This document shows positions 37,687 to 50,341 of a stretch of 64,000 nt of DNA, in pieces. Positions within the stretch are counted from its first letter, which is position 1. Each line of letters opens with the position of its first letter. The DNA is from Actinomycetes bacterium (GTDB lineage Bacteria > Actinomycetota > Acidimicrobiia > Acidimicrobiales > RAAP-2), in NCBI GenBank assembly GCA_021831035.1, contig JAKBNL010000013.1, positions 1-64,000 of the forward strand, written 5' to 3'. The position numbers and the translations under genes are program-made. The notes beneath the pieces were generated by a model that worked only from the letters and a program-made list of their open reading frames with translations, was not told where the DNA came from and did not search any database.

Positions 37687-39260
37687 GCCGGCTGGTAGAC
37701 CCCGAAGACCTCGCGCAGCGCGTCGGCCACCTCGCCCAGGGTCGCCCGGGCCCTCAGGGCCTCTCGCATCGGATAGAGCACGTTCTGGCTCCCGCGGGCG
37801 GCCGCGGTGAGGTCCCCGAGGGCGGCGGCCACGGCGGCGCCGTCCCGGTCGGCCTTGAGGGCGCGCACGCGCTCGCGCTGGCGGGCCTCGAGCGCCGGGT
37901 CGATCGGGAAGACCTCCGGCTCGGCCGCCGAGTCGTCGGCGTAGCGGTTCACCCCGACCACGACCTTCTCCCCGCGCTCGATCGCGCGAGCGTAGGCGTA
38001 GGCGGCGGCGTCGATCTCGTCTTGGGGGAACCGGGCCTCGACGGCGGCCACCGCCCCACCCCGGCGGTCGATCTCGGCGATGTAGCCGGCGGCGAGCGCC
38101 TCCACCTCGTCGGTCAGACGCTCGAGGAAGTAGGAGCCCGCGAGCGGGTCGACCGTGCCGGTCACGCCCGACTCGTGGCCGATCACCTGCTGGGTGCGCA
38201 GCGCCAGGCGCGCCGCGGCCTCGGTGGGCAGGCCGAGGGCCTCGTCGAAGCCGTTGGTGTGCAGGCTCTGGGTGCCGCCGAGCACCGCGGCGAGCGCCTG
38301 GAGGGTGACGCGCACCACGTTGTTGTGGGGCTGCTGGGCGGTCAGGGTGGAGCCCCCGGTCTGGGTGTGGAAGCGCAGCATCATCGCGCGCGGGTCGGTC
38401 GCACCGAAGCGCTCGCGCATGATCGTCGCCCACAGCCGGCGGGCGGCGCGGAACTTCGCGACCTCCTCGAAGAAGTCGTTGTGGGCGTTGAAGAAGAACG
38501 AGAGACGCGGCGCGAACGACTCGAGGTCGAGGCCGGCGGCGAGGGCCGCCTCCACGTAGGCCACGCCGTTGGCGAGGGTGAAGGCCACCTCCTGGACGGC
38601 CGTGGACCCGGCCTCACGGATGTGGTAGCCCGAGATCGAGATTGTGTTCCACGACGGCATCTCGGCGGCGCAGTAGGCGAAGGTGTCGGTCACGAGGCGC
38701 ATCGAGGGCCGCGGAGGGTAGATGTAGGTGCCCCGAGCGATGTACTCCTTCAGGATGTCGTTCTGGATCGTGCCACGCAGCTGGCCGCCGGACACCCCCT
38801 GCTCCTCGGCGACGAGCTGGTACAGCAGCAGCAGCGTCGAGGCGGTGGCGTTGATCGTCATCGAGGTCGACACCTGGCCGAGCGGCAGCCCGTCGAGCAG
38901 GCGGCGCATGTCGTCGATCGACGAGATCGCCACTCCGACCCGGCCGACCTCGCCCTCGGCACGCGGGTGGTCGGCGTCGTAGCCCATCTGAGTGGGCAGG
39001 TCGAAGGCGCACGAGAGCCCCGTCTGGCCGTTGGCGAGGAGGAACTTGAAGCGCTCGTTGGTCGCCTCCGCCGTGCCGAAGCCGGCGTACTGGCGCATCG
39101 TCCAGAGCCGCCCGCGGTACATCGTCGGCTGGACGCCCCGGGTGAAGGGGTACGCCCCCGGCTGGCCCAGGCGCGCCGCCGCGTCGAAGTCGGCCAGCTC
39201 CTCGGGGCCGTAGACGGTCTTGATCTCGATGCCCGAGTCGGTCGCGCGACGCTCTTCCAC
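37683..39260 (-). CDS. methylmalonyl-CoA mutase large-subunit catalytic domain
   Basis: A 525-residue stand-alone TIM-barrel subunit of an acyl-CoA mutase, of the type that pairs with a separate B12-binding subunit. Family blocks: [72 protein letters not shown] and [16 protein letters not shown]. The Arg in IARGTY is as in methylmalonyl-CoA rather than isobutyryl-CoA mutases (which have Gln), so R-methylmalonyl-CoA to succinyl-CoA is likely. No B12 domain is fused and no small subunit gene is in the window. GTG start with TACCCT 7 nt upstream. Confidence 0.92.
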   Translation of the reverse strand: MEERRATDSGIEIKTVYGPEELADFDAAARLGQPGAYPFTRGVQPTMYRGRLWTMRQYAGFGTAEATNERFKFLLANGQTGLSCAFDLPTQMGYDADHPRAEGEVGRVGVAISSIDDMRRLLDGLPLGQVSTSMTINATASTLLLLYQLVAEEQGVSGGQLRGTIQNDILKEYIARGTYIYPPRPSMRLVTDTFAYCAAEMPSWNTISISGYHIREAGSTAVQEVAFTLANGVAYVEAALAAGLDLESFAPRLSFFFNAHNDFFEEVAKFRAARRLWATIMRERFGATDPRAMMLRFHTQTGGSTLTAQQPHNNVVRVTLQALAAVLGGTQSLHTNGFDEALGLPTEAAARLALRTQQVIGHESGVTGTVDPLAGSYFLERLTDEVEALAAGYIAEIDRRGGAVAAVEARFPQDEIDAAAYAYARAIERGEKVVVGVNRYADDSAAEPEVFPIDPALEARQRERVRALKADRDGAAVAAALGDLTAAARGSQNVLYPMREALRARATLGEVADALREVFGVYQPA

Positions 39261-39267
39261 GGCCCCC

Positions 39268-39273
39268 AGGGTA
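39268..39273 (-). promoter_or_regulatory. -10 box of the mutase gene
   Basis: TACCCT on the minus strand, 7 nt before GTG 39260. Confidence 0.55.
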
Positions 39274-39282
39274 CGCGCGGGC

Positions 39283-40446
39283 CTATACCCCCACCGGGTG
39301 GGGCATGCAGAGGTCGTCGTACTCGGCGATCTGGATCGGGCCCGCGCCCTCGCCGCAGGCCGGGCAGGCCGGGTCCCGACGGACGTTGAACGAGCGGAAC
39401 GACTGGCCGAGCGCGTCGTAGGTGAGCAGCCGTCCCACCAGGGGGTCGCCGAGGCCCAGGATCACCTTGATCGCCTCCACCGCCTGGATCGAGCCCACGA
39501 TGCCGGGCAGCACGCCCAGCACCCCGGCCTCGGCGCAGCTCGGGGCGAGCTCCGGCGGCGGCGGCTCGGGGATCATGCACCGGTAGCACGGACCGACGTA
39601 GGGATGGAAGACCGTGACCTGGCCCTCGAAGCGGAAGATCGAGCCGTGCACCACGGGGATGCGCTTGAGGAGCGACGCGTCGTTGACGAGGTAGCGAGTC
39701 GGGAAGTTGTCCGTTCCGTCGACGATCACGTCGTAGTCGTCGAAGACGTCGAGGACGTTGTCCGCACCGAGGCGCGCGTCGTAGGTGCGCACCGTGACGT
39801 CGGGGTTGAGCGCCTCGAGGGCGGCCTTGGCGCTGTCGACCTTTCGCATCCCCACCCGGTCCATCGTGTGGAGGATCTGGCGCTGCAGGTTCGACGAGTC
39901 CACGACGTCCATGTCGATGATCCCGATGGTCCCCACCCCGGCCGCCGCCAGGTAGATCGCCGCGGGCGACCCCAGGCCGCCGGCCCCAAGCAGGAGCACC
40001 TTGGCGTCGAGGAGGCGCTGTTGACCCTTCTCACCGACCTCGGGCAGGAGGAGGTGGCGGTGGTAGCGCTGGCGCTGGTCGGTCGCCAGGGTCCGCGGCG
40101 TCGCCCAGGGCAGTCCCTCGTCCTTCCACCGGTTGAACCCGCCCACGACCGAGACGACCTCGGCGTAGCCGAGGTCCTGGAGGGTCTTGGCGGCGAAGGC
40201 GCTGCGGGTCCCCCCGGCGCAGTAGATCGCCACCGGGGCGCTCTTGTCGGGCAGCCGTCCCTCGATCGAGAACTCGAGCTGGCCCCGCGGCACGTGCAGC
40301 GCCCCGGGGATCGCCCCCTGGAGGAACTCGTCGGGCTCGCGCACGTCGAGCAGCGCGTAGCGGTGCAGGTCGGCGGCCACGGTGGACGGCTCCACCTCGC
40401 GGATCTCGGCCTTGGCGGCGTTGAGCAGGTCGCGCGGAGAACTCAC
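39283..40446 (-). CDS. rhodanese-MoeB/ThiF fusion (MoeZ-like, domains permuted)
   Basis: A 387-residue sulfur-carrier adenylyltransferase. Residues 1-110 are a rhodanese domain ([18 protein letters not shown], active loop YCAGGTRS with the persulfide Cys); residues of about 118-387 are the MoeB/ThiF domain ([52 protein letters not shown], zinc Cys in CYRCMIP and CPACG). In mycobacterial MoeZ the rhodanese is C-terminal, so the order is reversed here. It activates ThiS/MoaD/CysO-like carriers. SD GGGAGGG and TAGGGT upstream. Confidence 0.92.
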   Translation of the reverse strand: MSSPRDLLNAAKAEIREVEPSTVAADLHRYALLDVREPDEFLQGAIPGALHVPRGQLEFSIEGRLPDKSAPVAIYCAGGTRSAFAAKTLQDLGYAEVVSVVGGFNRWKDEGLPWATPRTLATDQRQRYHRHLLLPEVGEKGQQRLLDAKVLLLGAGGLGSPAAIYLAAAGVGTIGIIDMDVVDSSNLQRQILHTMDRVGMRKVDSAKAALEALNPDVTVRTYDARLGADNVLDVFDDYDVIVDGTDNFPTRYLVNDASLLKRIPVVHGSIFRFEGQVTVFHPYVGPCYRCMIPEPPPPELAPSCAEAGVLGVLPGIVGSIQAVEAIKVILGLGDPLVGRLLTYDALGQSFRSFNVRRDPACPACGEGAGPIQIAEYDDLCMPHPVGV

Positions 40447-40468
40447 GTTCCCTCCCTTCGTGGGTCAA

Positions 40469-40474
40469 ACCCTA
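40469..40474 (-). promoter_or_regulatory. -10 box of the rhodanese-MoeB gene
   Basis: TAGGGT on the minus strand; about 16 nt of leader with a GGGAGGG SD before GTG 40446. Confidence 0.5.
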
Positions 40475-40505
40475 CCGGCCGGGTCGACATTCGCGACCCC
40501 TCTGG

Positions 40506-40511
40506 TAGACC
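40506..40511 (+). promoter_or_regulatory. imperfect -10 box of the nitroreductase gene
   Basis: TAGACC, 6 nt before GTG 40518. The last base differs from TAnnnT but the spacing is the leaderless one. Confidence 0.4.
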
Positions 40512-40517
40512 TCGGTC

Positions 40518-41111
40518 GTGGACGTGGCCTCCCTGCTCGCGCGCCGGCGCATGACCCGCTCCTTCGACGGCTCACCCGTCGACCTGCCGTGGCTCGTGGG
40601 GACCTGCGAGACGGCGCTGCTCGCCCCCACGGCCGGTCACAGCGCCGGGGTCACCCTCAGCGTCGTCGGCCGCGACCGCGTCGGGGAGTACCTCGAGGTC
40701 GCCACGGACCCGTCGTGGCGAGCGCGTTCGACCCGCTACGCGGGCTGGGCCCGGGCCGGGGGCCTCGTGCTCGTCTCGTCGAGGGTGTCGGCGTACCTCG
40801 AGCGCTACGGCGAGCCCGACAAGGCCGCCTCGGGGCTGGCCGAGCGCGACGCCTGGCCGGTCCCCTACTGGCACGGCGACGCCGCCATGGCGACGATGGC
40901 GCTGCTGCTGCTCGTCGAAGAGGCCGGGCTCGCCGCGGGCCTCTGGGGGGCGTTCCGGAACGTCGAGGCGGTGCGCGACTGGGCCGGCCTGGTCGAGGAC
41001 GAACTGTTCGCCACCGTCTTCGTGGGCCGCCCCGACGGCCGGGACCGCCCCTCGGCCTCCCTCGCCCGTCCGGTGCCGACCCGCGCTCAGCGCGTGCGAC
41101 GCCTCGGCTAG
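40518..41111 (+). CDS. nitroreductase-family FMN protein
   Basis: A 197-residue member of the nitroreductase/flavin reductase fold. LLARRRMTRSFDGSPVD is the typical N-terminal FMN phosphate-binding segment, LLAPTAGHSAGVT resembles the APSaxNxQPW region, and DAAMATMALLLLVEEAGLAAGLWGAFRN the dimer/FMN helix. Substrate unknown; members related to this one are also found in F420 or quinone metabolism. It shares CTAG with the convergent pepA stop. Confidence 0.8.
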   Translation: MDVASLLARRRMTRSFDGSPVDLPWLVGTCETALLAPTAGHSAGVTLSVVGRDRVGEYLEVATDPSWRARSTRYAGWARAGGLVLVSSRVSAYLERYGEPDKAASGLAERDAWPVPYWHGDAAMATMALLLLVEEAGLAAGLWGAFRNVEAVRDWAGLVEDELFATVFVGRPDGRDRPSASLARPVPTRAQRVRRLG

Positions 41112-42601
41112 CGCGACGCCCGTCGCGCGAGGAACTCGACCAGGGTGCGCGTGCCAAAGGCCGTCCCACCCTTGGTGACGTAGCCCCGGGCGCTCTCGGA
41201 GCGGGCCGGTCCGGCGATGTCGAGGTGCGCCCAGGCCCGACCCCGAGTGAAGCGCTGCAAGAAGAGCGCGGCGACGATCGTGCCCGCGACGCCGGGTCGG
41301 CCGATGTTCTTCAGGTCGGCGACCTCGGAGTCGAGCGCCGCGGCGTAAGTCGAGGCGAGGGGGAGGCGCCACAGCGCCTCGCCGCTGGCCGCCGAGGCCC
41401 CGAGCAGCTCCTCGGCCAGGGCGTCGTCACTGGCGAACAGCGCGCCGATCTCGTCGCCCAGGGCGATGCGCTGGGCCCCGGTGAGGGTGGCCACGTCGAC
41501 GATCGCGTCGGGCTCGGCCTCGGCCGCCAGTCCCAGGGCGTCGGCGAGGATGAGGCGGCCCTCGGCGTCGGTGTTGAGGACCTCGACGGTCGTGCCGTCG
41601 CGGGTGCGCAGCACGTCCCCCGGCTTGAGCGCCTGGTCCCCCGGGAGGTTCTCGGTGAGCGGGGCGATCGCCGTCACCGACAGGCCGAGCCCGAGTTGGG
41701 CCGCGGCCGCGAGGGCGGCCATCACGACCGCCGAGCCCGTCATATCGGTCTTCATGGCCATCATGGCCTCGGCGGGCTTGAGCGAGAGCCCACCGGAGTC
41801 GAAGGTGACGCCCTTGCCCACGAGCACCACGTGACCCCGCGAGGCCGTCGCCGGGGTGTAGGTCGCGCGCACCAGGCGCGCCGGTTGGGCCGAGCCGAGA
41901 CCGACGCCGAGCAGCCCCCCGAGGCCCTCCTCGCGGATGCGCGACTCGGTCCAGACCTCCACCGCCACCCGCTCGAGCACGCTCAGGCGCAGGTCGAACG
42001 TGCGCGCGAGCTCTTTGGGCGTGAGGTCCCCGGCGGGCGTGTCCACGAGCCGCTTGGCCCAGTTGGCGGCTTCGGCGACCACGACGCCGCGCGCGACACC
42101 GGCCACCACCGCGTCGTGCACCGGCACCGACGGCAGCGGGTTGGACAGGGCCACCACCTCGAGCGCACCCTCGGTCGCGGGCCGCTTGAAGCGGTACGAG
42201 GCGAGGACGGCGCCCTCGACGAGGGCGCCGGCCGCGCGCGCCGGGTCGGCGAGGCCGGTCACCGCGAGCAGCGCCGAGGCCGTTCCCTCGCCGGCCAGGC
42301 GGGCGATCGCCGCCCCGGCCAGTCGGTAGCCCTCGGGGTCCTCGCGCGCGTCGCCCACCGAGACGAGCGCCACGGCCGGGCCGCTGGCCGCGCGCAACAC
42401 CGCCGAGGAGCCGGGCGTGACGCTCAGTCCACGGGGCTCGCACCACCCGGCGTCGAGCGCGCGGGGCAGCTCGACCGCGCCGACGCGCCCGGGCACCGAC
42501 GCGTCGAGGTGGACCCCGTCGCTCGACACCGTGACCGGCACGGCGACGAGGTCGGCCCCGAGGGCGTCCTTCAGGGCGACGACGCGGGCGGTGCGGGCCA
42601 T
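41108..42601 (-). CDS. pepA: leucyl aminopeptidase (M17)
   Basis: A 497-residue M17 aminopeptidase releasing N-terminal residues from peptides in the cytoplasm. The C-terminal catalytic domain has VGKGVTFDSGGLSLKPAEAM, MKTDMTGSAVV, the family signature NTDAEGRLILADAL and AHLDIAGPA, with the two-metal Asp/Glu/Lys ligands present. The ATG at 42601 has an AAGGAG SD 7 nt upstream; an in-frame start farther up lies in the end of the upstream gene. Second gene after the adenosyltransferase, 28 bp apart. Confidence 0.95.
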   Translation of the reverse strand: MARTARVVALKDALGADLVAVPVTVSSDGVHLDASVPGRVGAVELPRALDAGWCEPRGLSVTPGSSAVLRAASGPAVALVSVGDAREDPEGYRLAGAAIARLAGEGTASALLAVTGLADPARAAGALVEGAVLASYRFKRPATEGALEVVALSNPLPSVPVHDAVVAGVARGVVVAEAANWAKRLVDTPAGDLTPKELARTFDLRLSVLERVAVEVWTESRIREEGLGGLLGVGLGSAQPARLVRATYTPATASRGHVVLVGKGVTFDSGGLSLKPAEAMMAMKTDMTGSAVVMAALAAAAQLGLGLSVTAIAPLTENLPGDQALKPGDVLRTRDGTTVEVLNTDAEGRLILADALGLAAEAEPDAIVDVATLTGAQRIALGDEIGALFASDDALAEELLGASAASGEALWRLPLASTYAAALDSEVADLKNIGRPGVAGTIVAALFLQRFTRGRAWAHLDIAGPARSESARGYVTKGGTAFGTRTLVEFLARRASR

Positions 42602-42629
42602 GGGTGCTCTCCTTGGAATCGTCGGTCGA

Positions 42630-43172
42630 CTAGTCCCCACCGCGGGCGCGGCGATGGTGCGGACCCTCGGCGAAGCGGGCCAGGGCCCACACGAAGTCGC
42701 TCAGTCGGTTGAGGTAGGCGCCCACGAAGGAGCCCTCCACCGAGTGGGCGACGGCGACGCGCTCGGCCCGGCGCACGACCGTGCGCGCGACGTCGAGGGC
42801 CGCCGACAGGTGGTCCTCGCCGGGCACGACGAACTCCCGGGGCATCTCGGTCGCGCCACTCAGCCGGTCGATCTCGGACTCGAGCCGCTCCACCATCGCG
42901 GCCGTCACCCGGGTCGTGCCGTCGACCAGTTTGCGGCGGTTCCCCTCGGCGGTGGCGACCTCGGCCATGAGCACCCACAGGTCGCGCTCGACGCCCACCA
43001 GCAGCGCGTCGACCTCGCCGCCGCGCTCGGCCCAGGCCCGCGCGGCGCCCAGGGCCGCCTGGGCCTCGTCGACGGCGCCGTTGACCTCGATCGGAGCGTC
43101 GGTCTTGGCCACCCGACCACCGAAGTAGAGACCGGTCGTGCCGTCGTCCCCGCTTCGCGTGTAGATCTTCAC
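42630..43172 (-). CDS. cob(I)alamin adenosyltransferase, PduO type
   Basis: A 180-residue PduO-type ATP:cob(I)alamin adenosyltransferase making adenosylcobalamin. KIYTRSGDDGTTGLYFGGRV is the N-terminal ATP-binding signature; FVVPGEDHLSAALDVARTVVRRAERV has the conserved R-x-x-E-R segment, and YLNRLSDFVWALAR the C-terminal NRLSD motif. It probably serves the methylmalonyl-CoA mutase. GTG start with TACGCT 7 nt upstream; divergent from metH by 46 bp. Confidence 0.95.
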   Translation of the reverse strand: MKIYTRSGDDGTTGLYFGGRVAKTDAPIEVNGAVDEAQAALGAARAWAERGGEVDALLVGVERDLWVLMAEVATAEGNRRKLVDGTTRVTAAMVERLESEIDRLSGATEMPREFVVPGEDHLSAALDVARTVVRRAERVAVAHSVEGSFVGAYLNRLSDFVWALARFAEGPHHRRARGGD

Positions 43173-43179
43173 CGGCTAG

Positions 43180-43185
43180 AGCGTA
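43180..43185 (-). promoter_or_regulatory. -10 box of the adenosyltransferase gene
   Basis: TACGCT on the minus strand, 7 nt before GTG 43172. Confidence 0.55.
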
Positions 43186-43203
43186 CCGACTCGGTCTCAC
43201 CGG

Positions 43204-43209
43204 TATCCT
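43204..43209 (+). promoter_or_regulatory. -10 box of metH
   Basis: TATCCT, 9 nt before ATG 43219. It leaves almost no leader, so a cobalamin riboswitch cannot be encoded there. Confidence 0.55.
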
Positions 43210-43218
43210 GAGTGCGTA

Positions 43219-46722
<3,504 letters not shown>

Positions 46723-46743
46723 CCGCGACGCGCGCCGCGGCCC

Positions 46744-46749
46744 TAGAGT
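46744..46749 (+). promoter_or_regulatory. -10 box of the methyltransferase gene
   Basis: TAGAGT; a start near 46756 gives a leader of about 33 nt that contains the SD GAGGAGG at 46776-46782. Confidence 0.5.
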
Positions 46750-46788
46750 GCGGGCGCCGCACCGGCGCCGCGCACGAGGAGGCCGACC

Positions 46789-47544
46789 ATCCCGAGACCC
46801 GCCCCCGAGGACGTCTTCGGCCGCGCCCTGCTGGACTGGGCCCGCGGCGGAACCATCCCCGAGACCCTCGAGCGCGAGGACGGCTTCACCCAGGAGGGCG
46901 CCGGTCCGGCGGTCTACCTGGCCGGCCCGCGGGCCTGGCCGACGGCCGAGCGCCACGCGCTGCGCGTCGCGCGCGGTCGGGTGCTCGACGTGGGCTGCGG
47001 GGCCGGACGGGTCGCCCTCGAGCTCCAGCGCCGCGGCCTCGACGTCGTCGGGCTCGACGCCTCGCCCGAGGCGGCGCGAGCCGCGTCGCTGCGCGGGGTC
47101 AGGGAGGTCTGGCCCGAGCGGCTCGAGGCGGTCGGCGAGCGCCTCGGCTCGTTCGACACGCTGGTCCTGTTCGGCAACAACGTCGGGATCTTCGAGTCGC
47201 CCGAGGGGGTGCGCGCGGCCCTCGAGTGGCTCGCCGAGCGCTGCCGGGCGGACACGCGCGTGCTCGCCGAGAGCACGAGCCCCCACTTCGGCGGCGCGCC
47301 GGGCCTCGACCGGCGTTACGTGCGCCGCAACGTCGAGCGCGGCCTCGCCCCGGGCCACCTGCGCGTGCGCTACCACTACGACGGAGCCGTCGGGCCCTGG
47401 TTCACCTGGGTCTTCCTCGCGCTCCGCGAGCTGCGCGCCGCCTCGGTCGGCACCGGCTGGCGGGTCGAGAGCGTCGCGCGCAGCGGCGTCGGCGACCCCT
47501 ACGTCGCGGTCCTCGCCCGCGAGGCGCTCCGGGGTCGACGGTGA
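46789..47544 (+). CDS. class I SAM-dependent methyltransferase, apparent ATC start
   Basis: A 251-residue methyltransferase. VLDVGCGAGRVALEL is motif I, VVGLDASPEAARAA motif II, and LVLFGNNVGIFES the post-motif segment seen in small-molecule methyltransferases. In frame upstream of this motif, back to the TAG at 46744, there is no ATG, GTG or TTG before GTG 46981, which would delete the N-terminal 64 residues. ATC at 46789 lies 6 nt after a perfect GAGGAGG SD, so I take it as the start. Substrate unknown. It overlaps the next gene (GTGA). Confidence 0.82.
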   Translation: MPRPAPEDVFGRALLDWARGGTIPETLEREDGFTQEGAGPAVYLAGPRAWPTAERHALRVARGRVLDVGCGAGRVALELQRRGLDVVGLDASPEAARAASLRGVREVWPERLEAVGERLGSFDTLVLFGNNVGIFESPEGVRAALEWLAERCRADTRVLAESTSPHFGGAPGLDRRYVRRNVERGLAPGHLRVRYHYDGAVGPWFTWVFLALRELRAASVGTGWRVESVARSGVGDPYVAVLAREALRGRR

Positions 47545-48167
47545 GCCCCCGGGGCCCCCACCGGACCGGGGGGCTTCTCGCGCTCGCGGCGCTCGTCGCG
47601 GCGCTCGCCCCGGCCGCCCCGGCCGCCGGGGCGCCGCCGGGGCGCCTCCCCCAGACCCGCGTCGAGCCCTCCTTCGCCGCCCCCCTGACCCGCTCGATGG
47701 CGCGCCTGGCCGCCGCGATCGCGAGCGACGACCCGGCGCACGCCCTCGCGGTCTTCTTCCCCGAGGCCGCCTACGTGCGCATGAAGACCGGGCGGATCCC
47801 CGACCCCGCGGCCGACTACGCCGACCGGCTGGTCGCGTTCTTGCGCCTCGACGTCGCGGCGTACCACGCCCTGCTCGACGCGGGCGCGCCCGCGCGCTTC
47901 GTGCGGGTCGTAGCGGACCCCGCCTTCGCCCGGTGGATCCCCCCGGGGGCGTGCGAGAACGGGATCGGCTACTGGCACGAGCCCGGCGTGCGCCTGGTCT
48001 TCGCCCACGACCACCGGATCGTCTCGGTCGGGGTCGACTCGCTGATCTCGTGGCGGGGGGTGTGGTACGTCGTGCACCTGGGACCCAACCCCCGCCCGCG
48101 CGACGTCGGCGCCGTGCTCGACTACGCCCGGGGCCCGGGCCGACCCGGACCGCCCGGGGGCTGCTAG
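47541..48167 (+). CDS. secreted protein of unknown function
   Basis: A 208-residue protein with a clear signal peptide (GGLLALAALVAALAPAAPAAGA). The mature part begins with RSMARLAAAIASDDPAHALAVFFPEAAYVRMK, which loosely resembles NTF2-like/SnoaL folds, and has WIPPGACENGIGYWHEPGVRLVF and a Pro-rich end with a final Cys. I do not recognise a family. GTG start overlapping the methyltransferase stop suggests translational coupling. Its stop shares CTAG with convergent capA. Confidence 0.75.
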   Translation: MSPRGPHRTGGLLALAALVAALAPAAPAAGAPPGRLPQTRVEPSFAAPLTRSMARLAAAIASDDPAHALAVFFPEAAYVRMKTGRIPDPAADYADRLVAFLRLDVAAYHALLDAGAPARFVRVVADPAFARWIPPGACENGIGYWHEPGVRLVFAHDHRIVSVGVDSLISWRGVWYVVHLGPNPRPRDVGAVLDYARGPGRPGPPGGC

Positions 48168-49309
48168 GCCGGCGGGGCGATCGAGCCGTCGGCCCGGATC
48201 AGCGCGGCGCTCGCGCCGAAGTCCTCGCGCGAGAGCTGGTTCACGAAGGCGGCGGCGGCCCCGTGGGGGTCGACGCTCGCGTGACCGTCGGGGGCGAGCA
48301 CGAGGGAGGTGAAGCGCCCGTCGACGAAGCGGCCGTCGGCCGTGAGGGTCACGCGCAGGATCCCCGAGAGGGCCAGGGTCCCGGCCGAGGAGAAGTCCTC
48401 GTAGTTGGCGAAGTCGCCCAGGCTGTAGGCGAGGAGGTGTCCGCGGTACCACTCCATGCCCCGCAGCACGTGGGGCCCGCTCGCGATCACCAGGTCGGCG
48501 CCGTGGTCGATCGCGAAGTGGGCGAACGCGTAGGGGTTGCCGCGGTTCTCACCGAGGAAGTACTCGGTCTGACGCGTGACGTGGTCGGCGGCGGCCCCCT
48601 CGGCGCCGGCGTGCATGTACACGACCACCACGTCGGCCTCGGCGCGCGCGCGCGCGATGAGCTGGGCGGCGGCGGCGGTATCGAGGAGGTCGTTGGTCAA
48701 GACGTAGGGGGCGAAGTCGCAGAAGGCCACCCGGACCGGGCCGACGCGCACCAGGCCGATCTGGCCGGGCAGGCCGGCCTGGACGATGCCCGCGGCGTGC
48801 AGGGCGGCGCTGGTCGAGGCCACCCCGGCCGGGCCGAAGTCGTCGCTGTGGTTGTTGGCCGAGTTGAGCACGGTGAAGCCGGCCGCGCGGTAGATCGCGG
48901 CGTACGACGGCGGGACCTTGAAGGCGTAGCAGTCGAGCGCGGCCGCGCCGCACTTCGAGGTGGTGGCGTCGGTCAGGGTGCCCTCGAGGTTGCCGAAGAC
49001 GATGGGGGCGGCCAGCGCGGCGCGCACCGAGTCGAACCAGGCGGCCGGGTCACTCGGCAGGATCGGCGTGTTGCCGAGCTCGGTGTCGCCCACGGCGGAC
49101 AGGGTGACCGTCGGGGGGACCGTCGTGGTCGTCGAGGTCGGCGCGCTCGCGGCCGTCGTCGTGGTGGTCGAGGCCGCGGCGCCCGAGGCCCGCGGGGCCG
49201 TCGCCAGGCGCCACACCACGCCGCCGGCGACGACCAGGACCACCGCGACGACGATCCCCGGGGCGCGCCGGCGCGGCGCGCCGGCGCGCGCGTGGCGACC
49301 CGCTACCAC
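48164..49309 (-). CDS. CapA-family metallophosphatase-like protein
   Basis: A 381-residue protein anchored by one N-terminal helix (GIVVAVVLVVAGGVVW) and a Thr/Ser-rich stalk, followed by a CapA/PGA_cap domain on the outside: SAVGDTELGN, FGNLEGTLTD, LNSANNHSDDFGPAG, VVVYMHAGAE and GPHVLRGMEWYRGHLLAYSLGDF. The family is linked to poly-gamma-glutamate or capsule synthesis, but here no other capsule gene is seen, so the role is open. It overlaps the upstream glycosidase gene by 7 nt. Confidence 0.9.
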   Translation of the reverse strand: MVAGRHARAGAPRRRAPGIVVAVVLVVAGGVVWRLATAPRASGAAASTTTTTAASAPTSTTTTVPPTVTLSAVGDTELGNTPILPSDPAAWFDSVRAALAAPIVFGNLEGTLTDATTSKCGAAALDCYAFKVPPSYAAIYRAAGFTVLNSANNHSDDFGPAGVASTSAALHAAGIVQAGLPGQIGLVRVGPVRVAFCDFAPYVLTNDLLDTAAAAQLIARARAEADVVVVYMHAGAEGAAADHVTRQTEYFLGENRGNPYAFAHFAIDHGADLVIASGPHVLRGMEWYRGHLLAYSLGDFANYEDFSSAGTLALSGILRVTLTADGRFVDGRFTSLVLAPDGHASVDPHGAAAAFVNQLSREDFGASAALIRADGSIAPPA

Positions 49310-50295
49310 GGCTCGGGCTCACCGGGCCGGCGCGAGGCGTACACGGCGAAGAAGTCCTTGGTCGTCACGGTGAGAAAGCGCGTCGGGACCTGGTTCGGGT
49401 TGTCGACGGCGAGCAGCGGGGCGGCCGCCCCGGGTCCGCCGTAGGTCACGAAGATCGGCCACTCGGGGTTGATGTCGAGCTCCATCGCGCGCACGCAGTG
49501 CAACCGGACCATGATCGCCGCGAGCGTGGCGGAGGTCTGGGCCGGCGCGGCCGCGTAGATCAGGTTGCCGGTGGCGTCGATCCCGAGCGCCGAGCGCCAC
49601 ACGGCCGGCGCGCCGTAGAGGGTCAGGCCCCAGGCCGCGTTGTCGGCCGACAGGGGCGTCGGGCGCCCGGCGTTGACGAGCAGCGGGAGGTTCTGGCGAG
49701 CCATGACCACGTTGGCCGGCGGGCGCGGCCCCCCGGTCCAGCGCACGACGTCGACCCGGCCGTTGACGAAGCGCTCCACGGTCGCTAGGCCGTCGAGCAT
49801 CGGGTAATAGAGGGTGTGGTTCACGTAGAACCCCCCGGCGGCGTCGTGTTCGTAGAAGCCGGCGTTGAACGTCGCGAGCAGCCGACCGCGCCCCGACGGC
49901 GGGACCATCTCGGGGCCCCGCGGCAGACTCGTCGGCCCGGGGCCCTCGTAGCCGAGGTAGAGCGCGAGGTCGGTCGTGGCGCTGCGGATCCAGGCGGCGT
50001 AGGCCACCACGGCCGGCTGGGCGGGGTCGGGTCTGAAGGCGATCGTCTCCACCGGCGGGCCCGCCGCGGCCCAGGTGTCGCGCGGGCGCCACGGGGCGCA
50101 GAGCTCGGCGGTGCGCGCGGGGTGACCGTTGCCGGCCGGGACCGCGACGCTGCGACACACCGGCGGCGGCCCGGCGGGCGAGGAGGCCGCCCGGGCCGGC
50201 GCTCCGGCGAGGACGACCGCCCCGAGGACGGCGGCGAACCCGAGGAGCGTCGCCCGGGGACGCCCTTCTCGGGGGCGCGCGCGCACCACGGTCAT
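49303..50295 (-). CDS. secreted phosphodiester glycosidase (NAGPA-domain) family protein
   Basis: A 330-residue exported protein. A signal peptide (ATLLGFAAVLGAVVLAGAPARA) precedes a domain with RGRLLATFNAGFYEHDAAGGFYVN, a DGLATVERFVNG stretch, GLTLYGAPAVWRSALGIDATG and CVRAMELDINPEWPIFVTYGG. These match the phosphodiester glycosidase family related to the mannose-6-phosphate uncovering enzyme, found in bacterial exopolysaccharide loci. With capA downstream it suggests a surface-polymer function. ATG start 46 bp after lipBA, same strand. Confidence 0.82.
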   Translation of the reverse strand: MTVVRARPREGRPRATLLGFAAVLGAVVLAGAPARAASSPAGPPPVCRSVAVPAGNGHPARTAELCAPWRPRDTWAAAGPPVETIAFRPDPAQPAVVAYAAWIRSATTDLALYLGYEGPGPTSLPRGPEMVPPSGRGRLLATFNAGFYEHDAAGGFYVNHTLYYPMLDGLATVERFVNGRVDVVRWTGGPRPPANVVMARQNLPLLVNAGRPTPLSADNAAWGLTLYGAPAVWRSALGIDATGNLIYAAAPAQTSATLAAIMVRLHCVRAMELDINPEWPIFVTYGGPGAAAPLLAVDNPNQVPTRFLTVTTKDFFAVYASRRPGEPEPW

Positions 50296-50341
50296 GGATC
50301 GAGTCTCGCACGCACCGGGGGGCCCGGCGCGGCGCGCGGCG

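Noticed and set aside
43173..43218. Cobalamin riboswitch between the adenosyltransferase gene and metH
   Set aside because: Only 46 bp separate the divergent starts and both have adjacent -10 boxes; no B12-box sequence is present.
46830..46832. CTG as start of the methyltransferase
   Set aside because: No SD at the right distance, whereas ATC 46789 has a perfect one; CTG initiation remains a weak alternative.
49261..49300. Clustered GGCGCGCC palindromes near the capA start
   Set aside because: They lie in coding sequence rich in Arg/Ala codons and are expected from the GC content.
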